Shown piece by piece: positions 41,854 through 49,321 of a stretch of DNA of 64,000 bases. A program made the translations under genes and the position numbers. The stretch is taken from NCBI RefSeq assembly GCF_900078315.1, contig NZ_FKBS01000014.1:1337847-1401846 (forward strand), given 5' to 3'. Source of the stretch: Bordetella ansorpii. GTDB lineage: Bacteria; Pseudomonadota; Gammaproteobacteria; Burkholderiales; Burkholderiaceae_B. The notes beneath the pieces were generated by a model. The model did no database searches, was not told the DNA's origin, and saw only the letters and a list, made by a program, of their open reading frames with translations. Numbering within the stretch: position 1 is the first letter of the stretch; each line of letters opens with the position of its first letter.

Positions 41854-42585
41854 ATGGTTACCCAATCCAAAGTCATCCTCGTCACCGGCGCCAGCAGCGG
41901 GATCGGCGAAGGCGCGGTGCGCCTGCTGGCCGCGCAGGGCCACCGTCTGGTGATCGGCGCGCGCCGCACCGACCGGCTGGCCGCATTGGTCGGCGCGCTG
42001 GGCGACGCGGGCAAGTCGGTGCATTACCGTGCCCTGGACGTGACCTCGGCCGAAGACACCGCCGCCTTCGCGCAGTACGCGATGGACACGTTCGGCCGCA
42101 TCGACGTCATCGTCAACAACGCAGGCGTGATGCCGTTGTCCCCGCTGAACGCCCTGAAGCTGGACGAATGGAACCGCATGATCGACGTGAACATCCGCGG
42201 CGTGCTGCATGGGATCGCGGCCGTGCTGCCCGTCATGGAGCGGCAGGGCGAGGGCCAGGTCATCAACATCTCGTCCATTGGCGGATTCGCCGTGTGGCCG
42301 CGTTGCGCGGTCTACAGCGCCACGAAATTCGCGGTGCGCGCCATCTCCGACGGGTTGCGCCAGGAGACGGACAAGCTGCGCGTGACGGTGATCTGCCCCG
42401 GCGTGGTCGAGTCCGAACTGGCCGACACCATCACCGACGAGGGCGCGCAGGCCGCCATGCGTGAATTCCGCAGCGTGGCGATGACGCCGGACGCGATCGC
42501 CCGCGCCATCGCGTTCGCGATCGACCAGCCTGCGGGCGTGGACGTGAACGAGATCGTCGTGCGCCCCACGGCCAGCCTGTACTGA
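41854..42585 (+). CDS. Short-chain dehydrogenase/reductase (SDR) 2
   Basis: The protein has 243 residues with TGASSGIG near residue 12, NNAG near 88, and catalytic Ser, Tyr and Lys in the region INISSIGGFAV...YSATK near 140-156. The C-terminus INEIVVRPT-like (VNEIVVRPTASLY) is typical of the YdfG/serine-dehydrogenase-like SDR branch. AGGAG precedes ATG 41854. It begins 239 bp from the divergent AraC 2 and is followed 53 bp later by SDR 3, so the two SDRs are one operon. Confidence 0.92.
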   Translation: MVTQSKVILVTGASSGIGEGAVRLLAAQGHRLVIGARRTDRLAALVGALGDAGKSVHYRALDVTSAEDTAAFAQYAMDTFGRIDVIVNNAGVMPLSPLNALKLDEWNRMIDVNIRGVLHGIAAVLPVMERQGEGQVINISSIGGFAVWPRCAVYSATKFAVRAISDGLRQETDKLRVTVICPGVVESELADTITDEGAQAAMREFRSVAMTPDAIARAIAFAIDQPAGVDVNEIVVRPTASLY

Positions 42586-42638
42586 GCCATTTCGCGCCGG
42601 CCCCGCGGGGGGCGGGCGATCTTCATTCAAGGAGCATC

Positions 42639-43490
42639 ATGAGCAATCGATCCAAGGTATGGTTCATCACCGGCGCATCGAAGGGCATCGGCCGCTGCCT
42701 GGCGCGGCGGGCCCTGGAGCGTGGCGACCGCGTCGCGGCCACGTCGCGCACGCTGGCCCAGTTGGAGCGCGCCATCGCGGGTGCGCCACCCGGGCAGTTC
42801 CTGCCGCTGCAGGTCGACCTGGGCGACGAGCAGAGCATCGCGGCGGCTGTGCGGCAGGCCGTGGACGTCTTCGGCCGCATCGACGTGGTGGTCAACAACG
42901 CGGGCTACGCGCAGCAGGGCGCCATCGAGGCGTTGTCCGATGCGGAACTGCGGCGCAATTTCGACGTGAACGTGTTCGCGCCGGCCACGCTGCTGCGCCA
43001 TGCCCTGCCGCACCTGCGGGCGCAGCGCTCTGGCCACGTCGTCAACATCGCCTCCATCGTCGGATACCAGGGCGGTTATGCCGGATGGGGCAGCTACGCG
43101 GCGAGCAAGTTCGCGCTGGCGGGCCTGACCGAGTCGCTGGCGGCCGAGGTGGCCGAGCTGGGCATCAAGGCCACGGTAGTCTATCCGGGCCCGGTGCGCA
43201 CGGACTTCCTGGCCAGCGGCGCGCTGGGAGTGGCCGCGCGCCAGATCGACGACTATGCCGAGGCCCGGGCCTCGCTGGATCTGCACCTGGATACGCTGCA
43301 CGGCAATCAGCCGGGCGACCCGGACAGGCTGGCGCTGCTGATCCTGCAAGCCTGCGATGTCGACGAACCGCCGCTGCACCTGTTCGCCGGCAGGGTCGCC
43401 CACGAACTGGCCGAGCAGAAAGCGGTGTTGGTGCGGGCGGACATCGAGCGATGGCGCGGCTCGGCCCTGGCAACCGACTTCACAGGCTGA
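42639..43490 (+). CDS. Short-chain dehydrogenase/reductase (SDR) 3
   Basis: The protein has 283 residues with TGASKGIG near residue 11, NNAG near 86, and SYAASK as the Tyr-x3-Lys catalytic pair near 150. It resembles SDR 1 across the middle and C-terminal regions. AAGGAG precedes ATG 42639. It is the second gene of the AraC 2-controlled pair. The substrate is unknown. Confidence 0.92.
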   Translation: MSNRSKVWFITGASKGIGRCLARRALERGDRVAATSRTLAQLERAIAGAPPGQFLPLQVDLGDEQSIAAAVRQAVDVFGRIDVVVNNAGYAQQGAIEALSDAELRRNFDVNVFAPATLLRHALPHLRAQRSGHVVNIASIVGYQGGYAGWGSYAASKFALAGLTESLAAEVAELGIKATVVYPGPVRTDFLASGALGVAARQIDDYAEARASLDLHLDTLHGNQPGDPDRLALLILQACDVDEPPLHLFAGRVAHELAEQKAVLVRADIERWRGSALATDFTG

Positions 43491-43659
43491 TCCGACCGGG
43501 GGAATTTCCCTTCCGTGGCGGCTTGAAGCACGCATGGGAAGGGCCTTTTCCTACACTTTCTTTCATGTGTGTCCCCAATACGCTCGCCATCTTTGATAGG
43601 GTAGAGTGTTACAAAAGCAGGGCGACCTGCGGCCAATCCGGGTGGCCGCGGGCGTGACG

Positions 43660-43738
43660 ACATACCCCGACGCTGCGCCTTCGGCTTGCCGCCCCGCTTG
43701 GGGGCCGCTTGTCCGTTGGGGCGGCCAGGCGGGAAAAA
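43660..43738 (-). repeat. Dispersed intergenic GC-rich repeat, copy B
   Basis: This is the inverted counterpart of copy A at 1615-1693. On the minus strand it has GGCCGCCCCAA, a GC-rich variable middle, GGGGCGGC and AGCCGAAGGCGCA. It ends next to the ribosome site of betT (the poly-A flank of the repeat runs into AAGGA at 43738), so the repeat has become part of the betT leader. Confidence 0.65.
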
Positions 43739-43747
43739 AGGACACCA

Positions 43748-45721
43748 ATGACGACCAAGAAACTGTCCCAGACGGTATCCCCCATCACATTCTTCGGCTC
43801 CGCCATCATTGCGCTCGCACTGATCGCCTATGCCAGCCTCAAGCCGGAATCGGCCGCCGAACTCTTCAAGCACGCCAACGATTGGGTAATTGCCGAGGCC
43901 GGCTGGTTCTATCTCCTGGCCGTCGGCTTCTTCGTCGTTTTCCTCCTGGGCCTGGCGATCAGTCCCTATGGCCGTATCAAGCTCGGTCCTGACGACTCTT
44001 CCCCTGACTACAGTTACGGCACCTGGGCCGCCATGCTGTTCTCGGCGGGCATGGGGATCGGCATCGTGTTCTACGGCGTGGCCGAACCCATCACGCATTT
44101 CTCGCAGCCGCCCGACGCCGAGCCGCGTTCCATACAGGCCATGCGCGACGCGATGGAAATCACGTATTTCCACTGGGGCGTGCACGCCTGGGCGATCTAC
44201 GCGCTGCTGGGCATGTGCCTGGCCTACTTCGGCTATCGCAAGAACCAGCCGCTGTCGCTGCGTTCGGCGCTCTATCCGCTGATCGGCGAGCGCGTCAATG
44301 GCCCCATCGGCTCGATCGTCGACATCTTCGCCGTCGTGGGGACGCTGGCCGGGCTGGCGACCTCGCTCGGCCTGGGGGTATCCCAGCTCAATGCCAGCCT
44401 GAACTACCTGTTCGGCCTGACGCAGTCGCTGGACATGCAGCTCTGGCTGATCCTGATCGTGACGATCCTGGCCACGTTCACGGTGGCCACCGGCCTGGAT
44501 GCCGGCGTGCGGCGCCTGAGCGAGTTCATCATCGTGCTGTCTTTCGTGCTGATGTTCCTGCTGCTGTGCCTGGGGCCTTCGGCCTTCCTGATGTCGGCGT
44601 TCGTCGAGAACCTGGGCCTGTATCTCAGCGGTTTCATCGGACGGACATTCCACGTCTATGCGTACGATCCGACGCCGTGGGTCGGAAAATGGACTTTGTT
44701 CTATTGGGGCTGGTGGGTGTCGTGGGCGCCGTTCGTGGGCCTGTTCATCGCGCGCATCTCGCGTGGCCGCACCATCCGCCAGTTCCTGCTGGGCGTGCTG
44801 TTCGCGCCCGCGGGCTTCAGCTTCATCTGGTTCACGATCTTCGGCGACCTGGCAATGTGGCTGGACATCAACCGCGCGGGCGGCGCCATTTCGGAAACGG
44901 TGTCCAAGGACATGTCGATCGCGCTGTTCACGGTGTTCGAATATCTGCCCTGGTCGCAGGTGCTGGCGTGGATGACGGGGATTCTGGTCGCGGTGTACTT
45001 CGTTACCGCATCGGACGCGGGCGCGCTGGTCATCGCCATGATCACCGCGCGCAACAACGATGAGGACGAGCCCGCGCTGTGGCTGCGGGTGTTCTGGGCG
45101 CTGACCTGCGGCGCCGTGGCGGCCTGCCTGCTGCTGGCGGGTGGCCTGGCCGCCGTGCAGACGGCCGCGCTGATCGCGGGCTTGCCGCTGGCGGTGGTGC
45201 TGTTGTTTACCTGCTGGGGAATCTGGAAGGCGCTGTCCGACGAGGCCTCGATGATGGCGACGCAGTCGCTGCAGTCCGCGCCGCTGCTGCCGTCCGATGG
45301 CCAGGTGCCATGGCGTCGCCGCCTGAGCGCCATCGTCAGCCACCCGACCAAGGACCAGGTGAACCGCTTCATCGAGAGCACGGTGAAACCGGCGCTCAGC
45401 TCGGTCAAGGAGGAGCTGGCGCGTCGCGAATTGCAGGCCGAGATGGAAGAGCTGGACGATGGGGTGCAACTGAAGGTGTTGCACGGCGACGGCACCCCCG
45501 AGTTCCTGTATGCCGTGCGCCGCCAGAGCCATCCGATTCCGGCGTTCGCGCTGTCGGACCAGCGCGGCAGCAAGGACGAGCGCCGCCGCTACTCGCGTGC
45601 CGAGGTGTATCTGAGCAATGGCGGCCGCGGATATGACATCTACGGCTACAACGCCGAGCACGTGATATCCGACGTGATCACGCATTACGACCGCTTCCGG
45701 CATTACCTGCATACGAAGTGA
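43748..45721 (+). CDS. betT: BCCT-family betaine/choline/carnitine transporter (BetT-like)
   Basis: This 657-residue inner-membrane transporter has twelve hydrophobic segments. The BCCT signature FYWGWWVSWAPFVGLFIARI lies near residue 317, and GMGIGIVFYGVAEPI near residue 106 is the conserved Gly-rich TM3 region. The cytoplasmic C-terminal domain of about 150 residues matches the BetT subgroup, proton-coupled choline uptake, and may act in osmosensing. The start is ATG 43748, with AAGGA. No betA/betB genes are adjacent, so the substrate name is tentative. Confidence 0.9.
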   Translation: MTTKKLSQTVSPITFFGSAIIALALIAYASLKPESAAELFKHANDWVIAEAGWFYLLAVGFFVVFLLGLAISPYGRIKLGPDDSSPDYSYGTWAAMLFSAGMGIGIVFYGVAEPITHFSQPPDAEPRSIQAMRDAMEITYFHWGVHAWAIYALLGMCLAYFGYRKNQPLSLRSALYPLIGERVNGPIGSIVDIFAVVGTLAGLATSLGLGVSQLNASLNYLFGLTQSLDMQLWLILIVTILATFTVATGLDAGVRRLSEFIIVLSFVLMFLLLCLGPSAFLMSAFVENLGLYLSGFIGRTFHVYAYDPTPWVGKWTLFYWGWWVSWAPFVGLFIARISRGRTIRQFLLGVLFAPAGFSFIWFTIFGDLAMWLDINRAGGAISETVSKDMSIALFTVFEYLPWSQVLAWMTGILVAVYFVTASDAGALVIAMITARNNDEDEPALWLRVFWALTCGAVAACLLLAGGLAAVQTAALIAGLPLAVVLLFTCWGIWKALSDEASMMATQSLQSAPLLPSDGQVPWRRRLSAIVSHPTKDQVNRFIESTVKPALSSVKEELARRELQAEMEELDDGVQLKVLHGDGTPEFLYAVRRQSHPIPAFALSDQRGSKDERRRYSRAEVYLSNGGRGYDIYGYNAEHVISDVITHYDRFRHYLHTK

Positions 45722-45730
45722 TGTCGCCGT

Positions 45731-45761
45731 GCAAGGCCCGCCCTGGTTGAGCGGGCCTTGC
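45731..45761 (+). terminator. Hairpin after betT
   Basis: GCAAGGCCCGC and GCGGGCCTTGC form a perfect 11-bp stem 10 nt after the betT stop. No T-run follows, so it may stabilise the 3' end rather than terminate. Confidence 0.5.
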
Positions 45762-45817
45762 CGATTCTGCGGCCCGTGCCGCGTTTCCCAGAACTCATTC
45801 CGAACAAGGACGGCTCC

Positions 45818-46597
45818 ATGGATCTGCAGTTGAACGGCAAGCGCGTGCTGGTGACCGGCGCGTCCAAGGGCATCGGCCTGGCTTGCGCCGTGGCGTTCGC
45901 CCGCGAAGGCGCGCGGCCGGTGCTGGTGGCGCGCGATGCGCAGGGGCTGGCCGAGGCCGCGGGCCAGGTGGCCAGGCAGGCGGGCGTGCAGGTCGACATC
46001 ATCGCGTGCGACCTGGCCGAGCCCTACGCGGCGGCGCGCCTGGCCGACAAGACCGGCGGGCTCGACATCCTGGTGAACAACGCGGGCGCCATTCCCGCGG
46101 GGTCGCTCGACCAGGTCGACGACGCGCGCTGGCGCGCCGGCTGGGAGCTGAAGGTGCATGGCTACATCGCGCTGGCCCGCGAGTATTACCCGCAGATGCG
46201 CCAGGCGCAGGCCGGCGTCATCGCCAACGTGATCGGCATGGGCGGCGCCAATCCGCGCGCGGACTATATCGCGGGCGCGGCGGGCAACGCTGCGCTGATC
46301 GGCTTCACGCGTGCGATGGGCGGCGAGGGCCCGAGCCACGGCGTGCGGGTATTCGGCGTGAATCCCTCGCGCACGCGCACGGACCGCGTGATGACGATGG
46401 CGCGCCAGCGCGCCGAGGCCCGCTGGGGCGACGCCGAGCGTTGGCAGGAAACGCTGGACGACCTGCCGTTCGGCCGGCTGATGGAACCGGCCGAGGTGGC
46501 CGACCTGGTGGTGTTCGGCTGCTCGCCGCGCGCCGGCTATCTCAGTGGCACGGTCATCGACCTGGATGGCGGCGAGCAGTATGCGGGGCGGCGCTGA
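45818..46597 (+). CDS. Short-chain dehydrogenase/reductase (SDR) 4
   Basis: The protein has 259 residues with TGASKGIG near residue 14 and NNAG near 86. The usual Tyr-x3-Lys is not obvious: the corresponding segment reads GGANPRADYIAGAAGNAAL, with Tyr-x3-Ala instead of Lys, so catalysis may be altered. The C-terminus GYLSGTVIDLDGGEQY is normal for the family. AAGGA precedes ATG 45818. It lies downstream of betT after a hairpin, probably its own transcription unit. Confidence 0.85.
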   Translation: MDLQLNGKRVLVTGASKGIGLACAVAFAREGARPVLVARDAQGLAEAAGQVARQAGVQVDIIACDLAEPYAAARLADKTGGLDILVNNAGAIPAGSLDQVDDARWRAGWELKVHGYIALAREYYPQMRQAQAGVIANVIGMGGANPRADYIAGAAGNAALIGFTRAMGGEGPSHGVRVFGVNPSRTRTDRVMTMARQRAEARWGDAERWQETLDDLPFGRLMEPAEVADLVVFGCSPRAGYLSGTVIDLDGGEQYAGRR

Positions 46598-46654
46598 GAT
46601 CGGCGCTACGAGGCGGGTTTGAAAGAGCGCGCAGGCTTCGGCCTGCGTCTTCTT

Positions 46655-46987
46655 TCAGGACAGGGCTTCGATTCCCTTGCGCCGGATGACGTTGAGCAGT
46701 GCCAGCGCAGGGCCTTTGGCTTGCGTGGCGCCGCGCTCCAGTTGAGATATGTAGCCGGCGGTCATGTTGAGATAGCGTGCCAGTGCCGCTTGGCTCAAAT
46801 GCGCGTTCTCCCGGACTTCACGTATCTGTTGCGCCGACAGGGGTTCGGCTGTTGGCAGTTTCGCGGATCCGAGATGGCGGGCGGTAATTTTTTCATGGGT
46901 ACTTTCGTCCATGATGCCGAGCCGGCGTTGAGTGTCCGCCATGTCCAGCAGTTCGCTGGCGAGGCGGCTACGTCTGGTAGTCGTCAT
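46655..46987 (-). CDS. HigA-like XRE antitoxin
   Basis: The protein has 110 residues. A C-terminal XRE helix-turn-helix is evident (QIREVRENAHLSQAALARYL, then MTAGYISQLERG). The N-terminal part is charged. ATG 46987 is preferred over 47011 because CAGGAG lies 7-12 nt upstream. Its 5' end overlaps the upstream toxin gene by 20 bp. The order toxin then antitoxin is that of hig loci; the antitoxin probably represses the promoter at 47375. Confidence 0.88.
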   Translation of the reverse strand: MTTTRRSRLASELLDMADTQRRLGIMDESTHEKITARHLGSAKLPTAEPLSAQQIREVRENAHLSQAALARYLNMTAGYISQLERGATQAKGPALALLNVIRRKGIEALS

Positions 46988-47351
46988 ACTCGATCTCCTG
47001 CAGGTCTCCATCGTTCATTGCCGTTGCGATAGCAGTGGCCGATGCGGTCAGCCAGTTGGCGCCAAGGGTGCGTAGCGTACGCAATTCATCGCCGGTGATA
47101 TTGCCGCGGTCGTTCTTGGCAAAGCCATACAAGAACACAGCCCGGTTGGATTGACGGTAGGCCTCGATCATGCGAAACCCTGAGGAGCTTCCCTGGCCGC
47201 GGCGGGCGACTCGTTGCTTGATAAGCCCCCCGCCCAGATCCGCGTCGACAAAACCTTGTGTGGCGCGCTCGATCGCGGTTCGCAGATCATCGTCGGAGAT
47301 CTGTTCATGGCGAGCGAAGCGTTTTACCCCTTTTGTCTTGAACACCCTCAC
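46968..47351 (-). CDS. RelE/HigB-type toxin
   Basis: This 127-residue protein starts at GTG 47351 (VRVFKTKG, the usual family N-terminus); GTG 47360 is possible. It has LGGGLIKQRVARRGQG and SGFRMIEAYRQSNRAVFLYG with FAKNDRGNI, characteristic of the RelE-like DUF1044/HigB2 family of ribosome-dependent mRNA interferases. The pair with the following XRE gene is intact. Confidence 0.85.
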   Translation of the reverse strand: MRVFKTKGVKRFARHEQISDDDLRTAIERATQGFVDADLGGGLIKQRVARRGQGSSSGFRMIEAYRQSNRAVFLYGFAKNDRGNITGDELRTLRTLGANWLTASATAIATAMNDGDLQEIEYDDYQT

Positions 47352-47374
47352 AGAGTCCACCCCTACTGCTAAAA

Positions 47375-47383
47375 ACTATAGCA
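47375..47383 (-). promoter_or_regulatory. Extended -10 promoter of the toxin-antitoxin pair
   Basis: On the minus strand, TGC-TATAGT is an extended -10 element. It places the transcript start near 47368, only about 17 nt before the chosen GTG 47351, giving a very short leader. Confidence 0.5.
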
Positions 47384-47527
47384 CTGGAAATCATGGTCTG
47401 GGCGAAGTCTGCAGATCCGCCCCGAGGTGGGGATTTAACCTCGGTTCAATGAGGAAGTATGTTGAAGAAGGGACGTGAATGTCACGCTTTGAAGGCCAGG
47501 GGCTGTGCCAAAACTCCCGGCATGAGA

Positions 47528-49006
47528 TCAATGCCCCGGCGCCGCTATTTTCCCCGGCTTGTCGTGCGTTCCATACTTCTCCACCATCGTGGCGCTGGCG
47601 CGGTTCAGCCCGTGCACGTCCACCTCGATGCCGTTGCGCCGGAACTTGTGCACCACGCGGTCCAGCGCGTCCACCGCGGTGATGTCCCAGAAGTGCGCGT
47701 GCGACAGATCCAGCACCACGCGCGGCACGGCCTCCTTGAAGTCGAACTCGCCGACCAGCGACTCGGATGACGCGAAGAACACCTGCCCGCGCACGCTGTA
47801 GCGGCGCGTGCGGCCATCGTCTTCCAGCGCCGATTCCACCTGCAGGATGCGCTGCACTTTCGAGGCGAAGAACACCGCGCTGAGCAGCACGCCAGCCCCG
47901 ACGCCCAGCGCCAGGTTGTGCGTGAAGACCACGACCACCACGGTGGCCAGCATGACGAACGACGAGCTGCGCGGGTGCGTGACCAGGTTGCGGAACGAGC
48001 GCCAGTCGAAAGTGCTGATCGACACCATGATCATCACGGCCACCAGCGCGGCCATCGGGATCTGCTTGACCCACGGGCCCAGGAACACGACCAGGATCAG
48101 CAGCACGACGCCCGCCGTCAGGCTGGACAGGCGGGTGCGGCCACCGGACTTCACGTTGATGATGGACTGGCCGATCATGGCGCAGCCGGGCATGCCGCCC
48201 AGGAAGCCGGCCGCGATGTTGGCGAATCCCTGGCCGCGGCACTCGCGGTTCTTGTCGCTGGCGGTATCGGTGAAGTCGTCCACGATGGAGGCCGTCATCA
48301 GCGACTCCAGCAGGCCGACCACCGCGATGGCCAGCGAATAGGGCAGGATGATGCGCAGCGTGTCCAGCGACAGCGGCACGGCGGGCAGCGCGAACGAAGG
48401 CAGGCTGCCGGGGAAGGCGCCCATGTCGCCCACGGTGCGCACCGGCAGGCCCAGGGCGACGGCCACGAGGGTCAACAGGATGATGCAGACCAGCGGCGAG
48501 GGAATCGCCTTCGTGACGTACGGGAACAGGTAGATGATGGCCAGGCCGGCCGCCACCAGGACGTAGACGGCGGCGGGCCCGGCCGTCAGTTCCGGGATCT
48601 GGGCCAGGAAGATCAGGATGGCCAGGGCGTTGATGAAGCCCGTGATGACCGAGCGCGACACGAAGCGCATCAGCCCGCCCAGGCGCAGCAGGCCCGCGCC
48701 GATCTGGAACAGGCCGGCCAGGACGGCCGCGGCGAACACGTACTGCACGCCGTGGTCTTTCACCAGCGAGGTGATCAGCAGGGCGACCGCCCCGGTGGCG
48801 GCCGAGATCATGGCGGGGCGGCCGCCGGTGATGGCCGTGACGACGGCGATGCTGAAGGCGGCGTACAGGCCGACGGCGGGATCGACGCCGGCAATCAGGG
48901 AAAAGGCCAGGGCTTCAGGGATGAGCGCCAGGGCGACGACCAGGCCGGACAGCAGGTCGCCGCGGACGTTCGACAGCCAGTCCTGGCGCAGCGAGGGGGT
49001 GATCAT
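47528..49006 (-). CDS. SulP-family anion transporter with STAS domain
   Basis: This 492-residue inner-membrane protein has about 12-14 transmembrane spans. SulP signatures include SLRQDWLSNVRGDLLSGLVV at the N-terminus and ATGAVALLI around residue 70. The STAS domain (about 390-485, VVLDLSHAHFWDITAVDALD) is cytoplasmic. SulP proteins move sulfate, bicarbonate or dicarboxylates; no carbonic anhydrase or sulfate gene is adjacent to decide. The start ATG 49006 has no visible Shine-Dalgarno. The leader is long (see 49007-49321). Confidence 0.92.
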   Translation of the reverse strand: MITPSLRQDWLSNVRGDLLSGLVVALALIPEALAFSLIAGVDPAVGLYAAFSIAVVTAITGGRPAMISAATGAVALLITSLVKDHGVQYVFAAAVLAGLFQIGAGLLRLGGLMRFVSRSVITGFINALAILIFLAQIPELTAGPAAVYVLVAAGLAIIYLFPYVTKAIPSPLVCIILLTLVAVALGLPVRTVGDMGAFPGSLPSFALPAVPLSLDTLRIILPYSLAIAVVGLLESLMTASIVDDFTDTASDKNRECRGQGFANIAAGFLGGMPGCAMIGQSIINVKSGGRTRLSSLTAGVVLLILVVFLGPWVKQIPMAALVAVMIMVSISTFDWRSFRNLVTHPRSSSFVMLATVVVVVFTHNLALGVGAGVLLSAVFFASKVQRILQVESALEDDGRTRRYSVRGQVFFASSESLVGEFDFKEAVPRVVLDLSHAHFWDITAVDALDRVVHKFRRNGIEVDVHGLNRASATMVEKYGTHDKPGKIAAPGH

Positions 49007-49321
49007 GATGGTTGCGTATGTCTGATGAAGCGGGGGGCGGGCAGACGCCAGCCGCGCGGCGTGCGTGCATCGTCCAGGCGCCGGGCCCGACGGAATGCTT
49101 GCAGGAAAGGGGGACGCGAGCCCGCCCTGGGGATGGCGGTATGCGCCGCCGTCGCCGCGGCGACCGACCTCTGGAGTCAGGGGCTGGAGAAGATCCAGGC
49201 AGAGAGGTCGGCAGCGGCTTTACATGGGTGGACGGCGGGTCGGGGAAAATTTCAGCGCGGATTGTAGGGCGAGGATGGCGATGGCGGCAAATCGGCCGTG
49301 TCCGAGCGCCATCCGCGCCGC
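49007..49321. other. 315-bp spacer carrying the SulP promoter and leader
   Basis: On the minus strand this holds a promoter (49261-49290) and about 248 nt of leader for the SulP gene, with a perfect 9-bp inverted repeat, CCGACCTCT (49164-49172) and AGAGGTCGG (49203-49211). I see no coding frame or known riboswitch class. Confidence 0.5.
49261..49290 (-). promoter_or_regulatory. Probable SulP promoter
   Basis: On the minus strand, TTGCCG (49290-49285) is separated by 18 bp from TACAAT (49266-49261). Confidence 0.45.

Noticed and set aside
43307-46339. 1010-residue open frame on the minus strand opposite betT and the SDR genes
   Set aside because: It is antisense to recognised genes (BCCT transporter, SDR 4) and rich in Gln/His/Arg repeats typical of out-of-frame reading at this GC content.
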